Below, piece by piece: positions 46,813-58,825 of a stretch of DNA of 64,000 nt. The stretch spans positions 240,360,744-240,424,743 of the forward strand of contig NC_133656.1 in the NCBI RefSeq assembly GCF_009905375.1, in the 5' to 3' direction. The notes under the pieces are model-generated. The model was not told the origin of the DNA. It was given only the letters and a program-made list of their open reading frames with translations, and did not search any database. This stretch comes from Apium graveolens (lineage: Eukaryota; Streptophyta; Magnoliopsida; Apiales; Apiaceae). A program made the translations under genes and the position numbers. How positions within the stretch are numbered: position 1 is the stretch's first letter; every line of letters starts with the position of its first letter.

Positions 46813-48256
46813 TACTTCTTAAAATATATTATATATATAATAGAGCAAATAGGGGGTTTGTGAGACATTTTATTTATGCTAAAATTACTAGTTTACCCCC
46901 CACTATTATATATTATTGATATTGTATTTAATGCGCATGTATTAATTATATCTAATTTATGTATATGTATTAGTTAGTCATCATTACATACAGTTATTAC
47001 AATTTCATTATCTATATTAATAATTTAGTACTTAATATTAATTTTACATTTATTATTTTAAGGGGATATATTCATTACACCGATTATATTCAAGGAAAAC
47101 AACGCTATTAGAGTTACTGGACTTGAGCACGAAAAATGTAAACTAATTTTTTATGGTAGAGGTAATTGAGATTTTTATAAGAATATCGTTCGATCAAAAC
47201 TAAATATAAATAGAGACGTACTCGAGTTTTCGTAAATGAAAAATTGATTATGACAATGATTGTTAATCGCAGGGTGAAGGAATTTGTCAATGAATTTATA
47301 ACGGATACATATGTGAATTGTTTATAAAATAATATACGGGGTTTGTTAGACATTTTATTCATGTTAAAATTACTATATTGCTCCATATTATTATTATATA
47401 ATAATGACATTTTATTAAATGCATATGTATTAATTGTATTTAATTTTTTATAGGAATTGAATTGAATTTAATATACATGTATTAATCTTTATTATATATA
47501 AGCATTACAATTTTATCATTTATATTGAGACTTTAGTACTTTACATTAATTATATTTATCATATTTAATTTTAACATAAATCGATAACAAAATGTATAAA
47601 ATTTATCATTTTGAGGGAATATATTCATGATACCAATTATATTCAAGGAAAAAATATTATTAGAGTCAGTGGACTTGAGTACGAAAAATGTAAACTATTT
47701 TTAATGGCAACGGTACCGTAGAATATTATAAGTATTATTCGAGTAAAACCAAACATAAACATTGTCAAATTAGAGTTTTCGTAAATGTCAAATTTACTAT
47801 GACAATGATTGTTAATCGCATGTGAAATAATCTGTTAATGAATTTAAAATGACATTTACAAAATATACACATGCAAATCAATATGAAGAGTCGTTTATAA
47901 AATAAACATAATTTGCGTATTCAAAAAAGTAAATTATAAAACAGAAAATACGCATGCATGTAACAATATATATACATATAATTTGTTTGTCATCTTTCAT
48001 ATTAAATTATCAGATTTAGACTATAAACAAAAATAAACTCATGACAATATAATAAATATCGAAATTTCATATTTAAAAGAATAATTAAATAAAAGGGATC
48101 ATTAATATTACAAAACATTAACATTTTAAGATACCAATCATATAACTAATTTAACAATCACTGATTTACTATAAACATGTAGATATATATTATATTTTAG
48201 AAAAATTAATAGTTATTATAGAATTTTCCCGTGCCTTACACGGGGTAAAGAGCTAG
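46813..48256 (+). mobile_element. Non-autonomous Helitron with internal direct repeats
   Basis: The 3' end has the Helitron signature: a CCCGTG-CCTTA-CACGGG hairpin (48228-48244), a short spacer, and CTAG followed by host T at 48257. The 5' end (TC, near 46818) is diverged and uncertain. Inside, two direct units starting at about 46855 and 47341 (offset ~485 bp) share long blocks, e.g. gacaatgattgttaatcgca and gattatattcaaggaaaa. No Rep/helicase coding is seen. Confidence 0.7.
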
Positions 48257-48486
48257 TTCAAATTGAATATCTTAAAATTTTGAAAGATTTTCTTAAATCT
48301 AAATTGAATATACTCAAATTTTAATAAATTTTTACAATCCAAATTGAATACCTTCGAATCTTATATAAATTTTCAAAATCTAAATTGAATAGCGTAAAAT
48401 TTAAAAATCCTTAAAAACATCTCGAATACGACCCTTTTAGTATATCAACAAGCGAAACATATTTTATGAAAAGATTTGAAATGGAA

Positions 48487-48860
48487 TTGGATTTGAGAGC
48501 ATGTCCAACAATGGTTGTAAAGGGGTTGCCAAATATTATTACGTGGATGACAATTTTGATTACGGGGAGATATATGGTTGCCAAAAGTTGTCCACCAAGA
48601 TTACCAAAATTGACAATTTCCCAAAATGATTAAAATTACATATCAAGGGTAAAAATTGGATATCAATAATATATTTTTTAATATATATGGTATTTATAAT
48701 TTAATTTAGGAATCACATATATAACTTTTGTAGGTTGTTAAATTATTAGAATATAATGTTGTCAAATTGATATAAAATTGAGTAAAAATAAAATATACAT
48801 ATTAATATACACGATGATTCGATAAGGTTGGCAACTATTTCGGCACCCCGTTTGGATACT
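48487..48860. repeat. MITE-like sequence with GAGCATGTCCAAC end
   Basis: Begins GAGCATGTCCAACAATGG, similar to ends at 1209 and 6997. No matching right end found before the next gene; probably truncated. Confidence 0.3.
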
Positions 48861-49039
48861 CTCACAAACCAGATCCGTTGCCGTACGTGTGGGTTATTTT
48901 ATCTACTGTTGCCCGCAAATTATTGAAACAGAAAAAAAATATCTCGAAATCCCCCAATTCAAATTCAAACGCTCCACTTTCAATCTTTAAAACCCCCCTT
49001 TTTTGCACCGATATTACCAAAATTAAACTCATTTTAAAG

Positions 49040-50011
49040 ATGAAGGCATCAATTAAGTTCCGGGATGAGCAAAAGCCCCTAATTAGAGCTAAAGTGCCTT
49101 TAAGCATTCTAGGGTTTCCTTTTCAATCCGGTATTGTCGCCGGCGATACCAAAGAGCTCTCTCTCAATCTCTCCACTTTCTTCGACTCTGGTCCTTCTCT
49201 TAAGCTCGCGTATCGGCCTAATGACTCGTTCAATCCTTTTGGTATCGTTTTTAAATCCGGTATCGGTCATTTTGGATCTCCGATTTCGAGTTCGATTACG
49301 ATGAGCGCCGAGTTTAGTTTTGTTAGTAAGCAAAACCCTAGGTTTTTGGTTCATTTCAAGCCGCGGATCGGCGATTTCACTTTGAAGAAATCGCAGTCGT
49401 CTGATTTTGTGGCGAAGTTGAAAGTCAACGGCGATGATGAGAAGGTTGTTGACTCGAATTCGAATTCGAATTCGCCGTCGCCGGCGGTGTTGAGAAACGG
49501 TTATTTTAACGATGAGAAGTTGAGTGTGTTGCCGGCGGCGTTTGATGCTGGTGTGGTGAAAGGATGTTTGACCGGAACGGAGGTGACGGCGAGGACGAGT
49601 GTGCCGGTGAGAAGCTACGCGGCGGTGAATTTCCGGTGGGGAGTGAGGTTGCCGCCAGTGGATGATGTGGATGCGAAGACGTTGTTGATGAAGAATGAAC
49701 GGACGGCTGAGATTTCACTAAGGAGGTTTCCTGTTTTGGTGATGAATAAGATCGGGATCGAACACGTGGCGGTTGCGAAGGATAAGAAAGAGTGTGATCA
49801 AGTGGTGGAAGGAAGTGGTGACGTGGTAGCGGCGTGTTTGGATGTGAGGCGTCAGATGGAGGCAATTCAGGTGGAGAATGCGAAGATTAGAAGAGCTGTG
49901 GAAGATTTGAGCTCGGAGATTGTTAAGGAAAGGAAAGAGATCAAATTCTCCGGTAGAGGTGATCGGAAGTCGCCGGAATTTGTTGATTTTGAGATTAATA
50001 GTAAGGCTTAA
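49040..50011 (+). CDS. Uncharacterised plant protein, 323 aa
   Basis: Single-exon gene; I recall similar unannotated proteins from other plants but no assigned function. The start MKASIKFRDEQKPLIRAKVP was chosen over an in-frame extension to 48878 because the upstream codons look like 5' UTR and the conserved block begins here. The first ~125 residues alternate polar and hydrophobic residues with Gly/Ser turns (SILGFPFQSGIVAG, YRPNDSFNPFG, HFKPRIGDFTLKKS), suggesting beta-strands, possibly an outer-envelope-like barrel (inference only). The middle is Ser/Asn-rich and variable. The C-terminus (RRQMEAIQVENAKIRRAVEDL) is a short predicted coiled coil. The third codon position is more G/C-rich than in neighbouring genes. 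Confidence 0.8.
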   Translation: MKASIKFRDEQKPLIRAKVPLSILGFPFQSGIVAGDTKELSLNLSTFFDSGPSLKLAYRPNDSFNPFGIVFKSGIGHFGSPISSSITMSAEFSFVSKQNPRFLVHFKPRIGDFTLKKSQSSDFVAKLKVNGDDEKVVDSNSNSNSPSPAVLRNGYFNDEKLSVLPAAFDAGVVKGCLTGTEVTARTSVPVRSYAAVNFRWGVRLPPVDDVDAKTLLMKNERTAEISLRRFPVLVMNKIGIEHVAVAKDKKECDQVVEGSGDVVAACLDVRRQMEAIQVENAKIRRAVEDLSSEIVKERKEIKFSGRGDRKSPEFVDFEINSKA

Positions 50012-50469
50012 TATGTATTCTTTGTGCTCGGATTGAGTTTAAAGTTCATTTGTTTTGGAAATTTAGGTATGAGAGTATTATTTATTAAATTTGTGGAATC
50101 AATAGAACAGAATCTCTCTGTTCTTTTTGGCATAGCAGCAAAACTATTAAAATTTCAAATGGAATATTATGTGACTGAATTGTTAGCAAATTTCGGATGA
50201 GCTAGAGAAGCCGCACCGAAGAGTGCACGATGTTATTAGTTAACCGTTTTACAAAATGTAAAGGAATAGAATTGAAACCAGACACGATCACGATCACAGG
50301 GAAAGGCGATGTGTTTACCTGTGATCGTGTTTGTGTAGTCCAGTGTAGTCCAATGCTCCAATCTTTCCCTATTTAACTCTCTAACCTGGTAGGAATAGCG
50401 AACCTATTATGAGCATTACTCCAATCAACAAAGTTTAGTTTTGCTAATCAAACTACCTCATCTGTGACA

Positions 50470-51190
50470 GGAAGTTACCATTCCAATCAAGCTGGTTTCT
50501 AGGCTGCCATAGATATACCAGCATTCATTGCAACCTCAGTTTTAGCAGCCATAGTCCATACCTTAAGACCCTTCGCAATCCTATCTGCAAACACCATAGC
50601 AGCCACACCTACGATAGGAACCCGAGAAGCTTGCCAACACTGCTGGACAAAAGGACAACGCAACAACACATTGAGAATGGTCTCTGGTGCGTCATTACAT
50701 AAAGGGCAAGTAGTAACTGTAGGTACATGTTTCAGCTTCAGTTGAAAGCGAGTTGGTATCTTTAGTTGCCAGGGACTTCTAAAAAAACCTTAATTAGGTT
50801 TTAGCCGATTACCTTTAATCTTGCAGCAAAAGATTAACATTTTTGGCAGAAAACAAGCCAGATTTTTCCTTTAACCAATACCAGGAACCTTGTTCGATGT
50901 TTCTGCTTAAAATAACATTCCAAACCAAATCTTGATCTCTACCAGCACGAGCTAAAACCTCTTCATCCCATTCCACAGCATCAGTCCACAGTTCTGCCAT
51001 GAAGAGCAGGATGAGTAGACTGAATATACGGATTCAAATCATCAGCTAGCCATTGGTCCTTTAATTTACTCGCTTGATTTCCCGACTTGATAGATTATCT
51101 AGCTCCTGTCCTAACGAAAACTTGGGAATCTAGTACACTTCTCCAGATGTAGGTGGGATTATTAGCATTGCAACATAGGTAGAGGAAAAT
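50470..51190 (-). pseudogene. LINE ORF2 zinc-binding (zf-RVT) remnant
   Basis: Minus-strand frames read like the C-terminal part of plant LINE reverse transcriptases: PTYIWRSVLDSQ, then ADDLNPYIQSTHP, GSWYWLKEKSGLFSAK, and the zf-RVT core CPLCNDAPETILNVLLRCPF. Several stops and frameshifts separate the pieces. Neither end of the element is recognised. Confidence 0.75.
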
Positions 51191-51199
51191 CCATTTTTG

Positions 51200-52900
51200 A
51201 ATAATTCAACCATAAAATACTTCTATATTTCCAAAACTGTCTTGTTCTACATGACATGTTTAACAATTGTAATTGTAAAAAAGAAGAAGCTATAATCACA
51301 TCTCAGTTTAATGGCCTTTAGTGCTTTACCGTACTATCCAAAGTTTATAACTTTTATAAACTTTTATATGAGATCCTGTTAGGATAAACAACGGTTTCTT
51401 TCACCCTGCACAATATGCATATTGAAATTCTGTTGATCCGCAGTTAGGATCAGGTAGATGAAGTTGTTGCTTATGTTATTATGAGCTATCCCTATTGCCT
51501 GACTGCTGCTATTCTCTTCAGTAGACATCACAGGGCCATACTAAAATCTCCGAAACCAAGACTATTTATCATGTGAACTAGGGATGGATTTACTATCGTC
51601 AAAGAGTTGAAATCCAAATTGAAATCTGCAGCTAGTCATGTAGAAACCCATCTGATTGAAGGGGCAAGTCACTTTCAAATGGAAGGTGCTGATAAATACG
51701 GTACTGAGATGGTGAATCTTATTGTGACATTTATTTTATCACTGTGAATTGCTATATCATCGCAGCATCAGGAGCCTGATCTTTGAACTCCCACAGGAGA
51801 TGCATTAGGTGATCATCTATCAGATGTAAACTAAATTTTCCAGCTGCGCGCTCTCATCTGCTTACTGTGAGTGCTGCAACATATTAGAAAAGAATACAGC
51901 ACAATATCTGCATTTCATAAAATTCCCTATTAGGCTTGGTGAAATCTTTTCCAAACAGTATGTAACACATTTTGTCAAATTTCTTTAGAAATATATAATT
52001 TTGTAGCATCTTTCGTCGTTATTACTTGACAGTTATATTGTTGCTTTGTTTAACGTGAACAATCTGTTTAAATGTGAACAGGTGCATACATTAATTATCC
52101 ACACCATTTGTAATGAGTCGTCACAAGAAGTCGAGCCTTTGCCACTACAGTTTTCGAAGTTGAACCTTTGCGACCAGACTATCCATCTATTGGTATTTCT
52201 TTACTTCCTCAAGCCTCAACGATACGTTGTGAGATTTAACTGGTATTAAATCTTTCTAATGGGGTTGCAATGATTGAAACAAAGCTCCAAAAGTAAGTTC
52301 TTGGTAATGCGCAGTTGTTAAAGCGTACAGATCATTTTCACATTTTTGAATTAGCCGATGTTGTGGGCACAGACGTGTCTGCTGCATTCTTATACTTTCA
52401 ATAATTAGAGATAAAGTTAGGGGAAGATCCAATCTTGTCGATTGCTACATGATTATAACTGTGGTTATGGTTGAAACTGAGAACTACCTGCACTTATTTT
52501 TCAACTTAAAAACAGTGTACATCAATGATTAGAGTAGTAAATCTTTAAGATTACAACCAAGTCTTTAATCATAACATAGGAGCTGAAGTAGAGTAGAATG
52601 TAAGTCTTTTCTGGCACTCAGATCAGTCACAGCTAAGTCTTTTACTTACTACAAATAATGCTGGTGCTGCAGTGCTGCTGCTTCTACCATGTGTGTGTCT
52701 GGCAAATACACATAAGAGGCACATCCTTATGTCAAAGTTTCGAATTCCAGGATGAAAAATTACCCATCTTTTTGTTCATTGATTTTGTTGTGTTTAGTAT
52801 AAAAGATCTAAACTTATTAGAAGGTTTACTAAACAATTACATAATTGAGGAATATATTATTCATACATGTTGGCCACTTGGCTAGCCAAAAGAACTATTG
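51200..52900. other. Intergenic region without recognised gene
   Basis: Short open frames only, none resembling a known protein; no bounded repeat could be recognised. An unannotated ncRNA or UTR cannot be excluded. Confidence 0.5.
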
Positions 52901-52921
52901 CATGGGGCCTAAGCTGCAAAC

Positions 52922-53008
52922 TGTTAGAATAGTATAAGATCCTATTCAGACGTTCCTCTACTGGCTTAAGGTTTTAGTGCGACTGGTTATTTAACATGGT
53001 ATCAGAGC
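52922..53008 (+). mobile_element. TRIM/LTR remnant with tRNA-Met primer-binding site
   Basis: A short LTR-like block TGTTAGAATAG...GGTTATTTAACA (52922-52996) is followed at once by TGGTATCAGAGC (52997-53008), the primer-binding site for initiator tRNA-Met. The tiny LTR suggests a terminal-repeat retrotransposon in miniature. No second LTR found. Confidence 0.7.
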
Positions 53009-53691
53009 TCGGTTTAGGAAATGACTCGGGTTCGAGTTGTTGTCAATCGTAGCAAAAAGTATCGTACGATCAAGAGATGATTGATCTTCCGCGCTAAGGC
53101 TAGCATCTCATCTCATCTTTCATCTTATTGCTTCGAGCTCTCTTCTGTTAAAAAGTATAAGATAACCGAGGCCAAACTAGCAAGTAGTCAGTGTATAAAG
53201 AGATGGAGTTGAGTAGATAATTCCAAAGATACTCTGACTTAGTCCAACCTTACTTGGTACATACTAACACTAAGTGGCTGGAGGGACCATCTTGATTGAC
53301 ATATTCATTGTCTCTTCTGATGAAGAGACTCTAAACTCACATATTTACCCAGGTGGTCTCAGAACTGTGAATCTGAAGAAAGGACTCTATCCATGCATCC
53401 TAACAGAAAAGAAAATAACACAAAAAACTAGAGCTGTTCGCGAACCGAGAAGTATGAAAGCTTGTGAAGTCATGAACTCCCATAATTTATGGAATGCAAC
53501 CTTACATTTGCACAACAGAGGAAATGTACAAATTCAACACCTCATAGCATGTACATCCTCTAAGTCACATAATTGAAAATTAAAACAGATAAAATTTGGT
53601 TAAAGAAACCTTAACCCCCACATCACCCCCCTTTCCCACCACACTATTGTAACAAAAACATGAAAGAATTTAAGAGATTATAGAAAGGTCC

Positions 53692-54297
53692 TCACACACT
53701 TCTAGCCATCATTTCTTGAAACATCCTGTATGATTCTTGCTTCTCCAGCTTAAATTTCTCATGGCAATTTGCAATGAACATGTCAGCTAGCTTATCAATC
53801 TCATTCATATCATTGGTCTTTTTTGAATCCTCGTTAACTTTCTTTTCAAGCCAATGAAGGTACCCGGAAAGCTGTGATTCTTCCATTTCATGACATCCTG
53901 GTGAGATGATAGAATTCCACGTAGCATCGTAATACGAGTGGCTCACAGAGGACTCATTCTGCTGTGGCGACGCCACTGGCAACACAGGAGAAGAGCACCA
54001 ATTGTAGTGCATTCTAAAGGAACCAAAAAATATTTTATTCCTGTTCTTGTGCTTTTTTGTGGTAAACTCTGTCAGGTATAGAAGCTGAATATCTTTCAAA
54101 ACCCCAATCAAGATGATCTTGGCCTTGGTGAGAGCCCGCACGACTCGAGAAATGTGTGATAATATGAATGTGTGAGCTAGAGTTTTGAACTTGGTTGAGC
54201 TTGTGGTGGTATTAGTAGCAAAAGAAGATGGAGATTTTAAGGAGAAAACATGAGAAGACTGGAGTGGCTTTAGTTTAAGAAGAGAAGGGCTAGCCAT
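53692..54297 (-). CDS. DUF761 domain protein (cotton-fibre-expressed type)
   Basis: Single-exon gene, 201 aa. The C-terminal motif EIDKLADMFIANCHEKFKLE followed by KQESYRMFQEMMARSV is the DUF761 (PF05553) signature of small plant proteins with poorly known function. The N-terminus MASPSLLKLKPLQSSHVFSL with a hydrophobic segment near 42-70 (TLAHTFILSHISRVVRAL, KIILIGVLK) is also typical. The middle is variable, with HYNWCSSPVLP. No break is seen. Confidence 0.85.
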   Translation of the reverse strand: MASPSLLKLKPLQSSHVFSLKSPSSFATNTTTSSTKFKTLAHTFILSHISRVVRALTKAKIILIGVLKDIQLLYLTEFTTKKHKNRNKIFFGSFRMHYNWCSSPVLPVASPQQNESSVSHSYYDATWNSIISPGCHEMEESQLSGYLHWLEKKVNEDSKKTNDMNEIDKLADMFIANCHEKFKLEKQESYRMFQEMMARSV

Positions 54298-54564
54298 TTG
54301 TTTTGACAGGTAAAATGTGTATAGTTCAAATGAATTTATAAAGGCTCATGTTTAACAAGATTGCCAATAGAGGTTAGGTAACTTGAATAAAGTGTAAACA
54401 ACTTTGCAGATTATAAATCAAGTTGGAGAACCTGCTTTGTTTTTCATGGTTTTAAACCATCAGGGATATACACATGACTTGTTTGGTTATTACAGGACCA
54501 CTTCAAATGTGTAAAATCAGGCCCCAGAGATGTTATAATAAAGTATTAAATTGTTACTTTTGTG

Positions 54565-54744
54565 CTCTGTTGTAGAAATCAGACGATTTTTTCAAAAATC
54601 AATGTTAAATCGCTCAAAAATCGGTCAAAAATATTTGTCCGTCCGATTTGAACGATTTCCGATAAATCGCCGATCCGATTTTTTAAAAATCGTCCGATAA
54701 ATTGCAAATCGGTATCTCTCCAATTTCCGAAATCTATAGCACTG
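54565..54744. mobile_element. ATCGG-word hAT-like element, copy d (short type)
   Basis: 180 bp, flanked by TTTTGTG on both sides (54558-54564 and 54745-54751). Inward ends CTCTGTTGTAGAAATC and CAGTGCTATAGATTTCGG. Same family as copies b and f. Confidence 0.8.
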
Positions 54745-55428
54745 TTTTGTGTAATTACATGTTCAAAGTAAAGACTTTAGGGAAATTGTGTTTATCTCTT
54801 CCAGCTATTCACTTTCTCAATTTTCAACATCTTGGCCTAAATTTATTTGAAATGAGGTGAAATGTCCAATATGCTACAGAGTACAGGGCACAAAATAGTA
54901 CTACTACCAATGACTAAAAAAAAAACTTGCATGCATAATGTAGAGCAAGTTTTTAGGTACACCTTATGTCTCTAATTTTGTTGAATTACGTGTTTGAGTG
55001 TTATCGGACCTATCTCAATCTCGAAATATAATTTAAAGGGTGAAAGTGTTATCGGACCTTCTCCGTTCAAGTAACTCCTATTTCATTCCAACCAATCGAC
55101 AAAAGCTTGATCAATGGATCAACATGTTCCATTTCAATTTCAGAACTTGATTCGAAAGTGTGACAATCTTGAGAAACTCAAAATACGAAATAAAGCGATA
55201 GTTTAGACAATGTGGTCCATTGCAGAGTGAGGCAGAAAGAGGGGGATAACTAAAGTTACAAAAGTATTGTTGGTTCTGTAGGTGACTAATGCCCAAATCT
55301 CACGGGGGGCTTATTAGAATCCAATCTGATCTGATCTGGTCATGTAATAAGAGTTAAACATGGCCGATTCCTCGCCGAAATGATAACCCCAATGATATTA
55401 GTTTAATCAACCAAAGTTGTCACTCGTG

Positions 55429-55686
55429 CAGTGTTCTGAAAAGCGGAAATCGGCATTGTTCGGTAGACAACCTTCAGTCGTTAAGCGGATAATCGATAAT
55501 TAATCGGATTGAATAATCGGAGCATTAATTGGACGTGTTTAATAAAATATAAAATTAATTAATTAATTAATTATACTAAATATATTAATTTAAGAAAATA
55601 GTGCAGCGATTACTCGGATTATAAAATCGAATCGACGAGCATATTAAAACGATTAATCGATAAAATTGGTGATTTTTAAAACATAA
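55429..55686. mobile_element. ATCGG-word hAT-like element, copy e (long type)
   Basis: 258 bp, flanked by CACTCGTG (55421-55428) and CACTCGTA (55687-55694). The left end CAGTGTTCTGAAAAGCGG is the clearest hAT-like terminus of the set; the right end, read inward, is TTATGTTTTAAAAATC. ATCGG/TAATCG words flank an aattaattaatt core. Confidence 0.75.
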
Positions 55687-55699
55687 CACTCGTATACTG

Positions 55700-57345
55700 A
55701 TACAAAAGATCAAATGTTAATAATTCAAAAACATAAAACCCCACAATTTCTTTTTTGCCTAGAGAACATCAATATGTCAGTGACATCACTTATCTTTCCT
55801 CCATTTCTAATCCATTTCATGATTTTCAGGTCATTATCTTAACACTGATTTCTTCTTCTTGGACTCTTATGAGATCATAAGTTTTAATGCTAATCATGAT
55901 TTGATTAATAAACATAGATTTGCATAATTTACCCTCTGAAACAGTTGTTTGTTTTGTGACACTTGTTTAATGGGAAAAACTAATGAGAAAATTGTTGAAT
56001 CTCGTATTAAAAGGACTTAATATGTATATCATACTTAATTATAATATCGAGTGCACGATATCAAGGTAAAGACCGGGAAAGAATCTTGTTGGACCTTTCC
56101 CTGACACGTTAAGTGATATGAGCTGGTTACCGAAGATGATAATAGGTGAAATTGTGAAATTTTAGTTTGTGTGAAAAGATACATTCAACATCACATAGCT
56201 AAAGATTGGGAATATATTCATCACACTTTTCTTTTTCATATTCCCTCTAATCATTTGTCACCATCACCAAAAGTCCTATGTAAACATTTCAGCTTTTGTA
56301 GGTTTTGAAAATTTTGAATTTCTATGCTACTTGTGCTAGCTGCTGCTGCTCTCTTTCTGTTTACATCTCTACTTAAAAACAATTTAAGGTTATCGCAGTT
56401 TGCAAATATACTTACTAGGAGTCCTGAACACACTTTCTGGTAATGTAGTAGTCAGAATCTAAACGAGTATCGATGAGTATTTACACAATCTGAATTTACA
56501 AAATAAATAATTTAAACTCCTAGCAATCTCGTGTTCTTATGTGTTACGTATTGGCTAGAGAGAATGTCGCAGACATAAATAATGATCGCAGAGTTGCAAT
56601 TATGAATGACATAATGCTCAACTGAAGGCAGCTGTAAACCAAGGCTGCATTAGTACTGAAAAAGATAGTTATGTGTAGGTTTAGAACAGTGATGACAGAA
56701 CAGATGTCGAGTTTCCTTTAAAAATCTGTCAAGATTCTGAGGATCATCTGCATTATACGATGCAAGATGCAGCTTACGTAGAAGCAACTTATTGAGTCTG
56801 AGATCCAAACATGAAGTATGAACTCGGTATAGTGCACTTCATGTTGTTACTGAGAAAAGGAAGATGCATAATCACTAAAGTTTCAGTGACATAGGGTTAA
56901 ACATATTTAAGGTACTGTAAGCGTAAAAGGAACTAGTATGACATAGTCAGAAACCCCACAAAACTTCATCAAATCATGGTGTAGTTAGTGCATGATGATG
57001 CTTAGATAGCTAGTACGAACTTGTGCATAAATCAGCATATTGCAGATTTGTACTGTTTCATATACATGTGAATTGGAAGTTGCAGGAATGGATCAAAGTA
57101 CAACTTTTTGAATGCAAGGAGGTTAAGGAAAGAACATAATGCTTCACTATTGTTGATTTTAGCATGTCAATTTATTCCAACCAAGCTGAAGATGAGTACA
57201 AGGTCTGATAATTTGCCAGGAAAGTATCTGTAATTCACCTAATCATCTTTAATGGTTCCATATATGAGATGCAAGAGTATATGTTTGGTTATGGATCATG
57301 CATGAACTGCATAACTAGAATCCCAGATAAGAATGTACATTTATT
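55700..57345. other. Intergenic region without recognised gene
   Basis: No supported coding frame, RNA gene or bounded repeat found. Confidence 0.5.
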
Positions 57346-57348
57346 CAG

Positions 57349-57712
57349 CGGCGGATCCGGAGCTCAACTTCCGTGGGCAACTTGTACTTACGTGACTATG
57401 TTACGTGTTAGTGTTCGAAATTCAACATTCTTTGATCATTTTCACTAGATTTTTCAAATTTTTTTAATATTTAAGTAATAAAAATTAGTATTTTAATCAT
57501 TTAATCTACAATTTATGATCATATGACTATAAATAAAATTTAATATGACTTAAATTATGAAAAGTTTACTAACATTATAGAGGCACTTAGTATTTTCCGG
57601 TGATCGCACTTTATAAAATATATACATATTTATAACTAAATTTTTTAATAAAAACTCAATAAATTTTTGGTAAGTGGCGTATCCCCGTTAACCCCTACAT
57701 GAATCCGCTCTC
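57349..57712. mobile_element. Putative MITE with GCGGATCC ends
   Basis: Left CAGCGGCGGATCCGG and right, read inward, GAGCGGATTCATGTAGG form an imperfect inverted pair around an AT-rich core. No clear target duplication. Confidence 0.4.
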
Positions 57713-57961
57713 AATCTTTGGAGGGACCAAGTTATAACCAGTCATGCAAATGACAATTTGTTCAGGGGATTATAGATAATTAAGGCCACCTTTAGTTATT
57801 TAAGGGTAGTTCTTTTCTTCTTTTATCTCCAGAGAATGAGGGCTAACCTTAGAAAACTTTAATGGGCTCTTCTTCATTTGGTGGACAAGGCCAGCATACT
57901 GGGCTGGACTGAAATACACATGTTGCTTATTACAACCAAGAATGGAAAATTTATAATACAA

Positions 57962-58389
57962 TGGGTTCGTTTGTTTGGAGAAGTGGTATGAGGTTGGAAT
58001 CAGGAATCGATTTAAGATGGTATGTGGTTGAAGTGTCATTTATGATATCATGTGTTTGGTTGAGTGATGGAATGAATATTTAATATTTAAAATATTTTTT
58101 AAGCTATTAATTTTAATTAATTTAAATATTATTTTAATTATCATTTTAATAAATTTGAGTCCATTAAATTATTTTTGTATTACGTTTACATTTGATTGCT
58201 TAAATAAAGTTGAAATAGTATAAATAAAATTGATTACACATACCAACTCTCCCCCTGGGTATCAAAAACTCATACCTTGAGGGTACGAGAAATGGGTTTG
58301 TAGGAAAAAAAATTCTGACCAAATATCAGGTATGGGGTTGAAATGAACGAAATCCTGATATCACAATGCCTCCAACCAAACGACCCCTA
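57962..58389. mobile_element. Tourist-like MITE
   Basis: Left GGGTTCGTTTGTTTGGAG and right, read inward, GGGGTCGTTTGGTTGGAGG, characteristic of PIF/Harbinger-derived MITEs. Internal GAATGAATATT- and GGTATGAGGTT-like words occur at both ends. TWA duplication not clear. Confidence 0.65.
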
Positions 58390-58825
58390 ATATAGTTAGG
58401 GTATAAATGAAGGAAAATACAGATGTTAACTTTCCTTATAAAGGCCAACAAATGGTTTGTTGACTTTGTTCCTGGAAACTCAAAAATCCGACTTCTGATA
58501 TGTGCGCGGGTGAAATAATTAGCAAAAGAAATTTAATTTCTTGATAATAATATGAAACCTCACGTGTATATACATCCGTTCATGAATTAAATTCCGACTA
58601 CTGTCATGCCACGTAATTTTGTAAATATCGTAGGAAGAGAAGAAGAAAGAAATCCCCACGGGGCAATATTAGCAACAAGATTTGCAGGATGTTGTTTAGG
58701 TGGTCTGAAGGGGCAGATTGTCCCTGCACATTTGCATTATTTTTTTATTGTCATGACTCATCACCCCAATACAAAATTACTACCAATACATAATATAACA
58801 CAATTACATACATAAAATAATGCGC

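Noticed and set aside
49506..49865. 119-aa Pro/Ser-rich minus-strand frame
   Set aside because: Antisense of the uncharacterised 323-aa gene; low-complexity composition arises from its G/C-rich codons.
53020..53060. Possible tRNA gene (GGGTTCGAGTT B-box-like)
   Set aside because: No A box or cloverleaf arms could be folded; it lies just after a retroelement primer-binding site.
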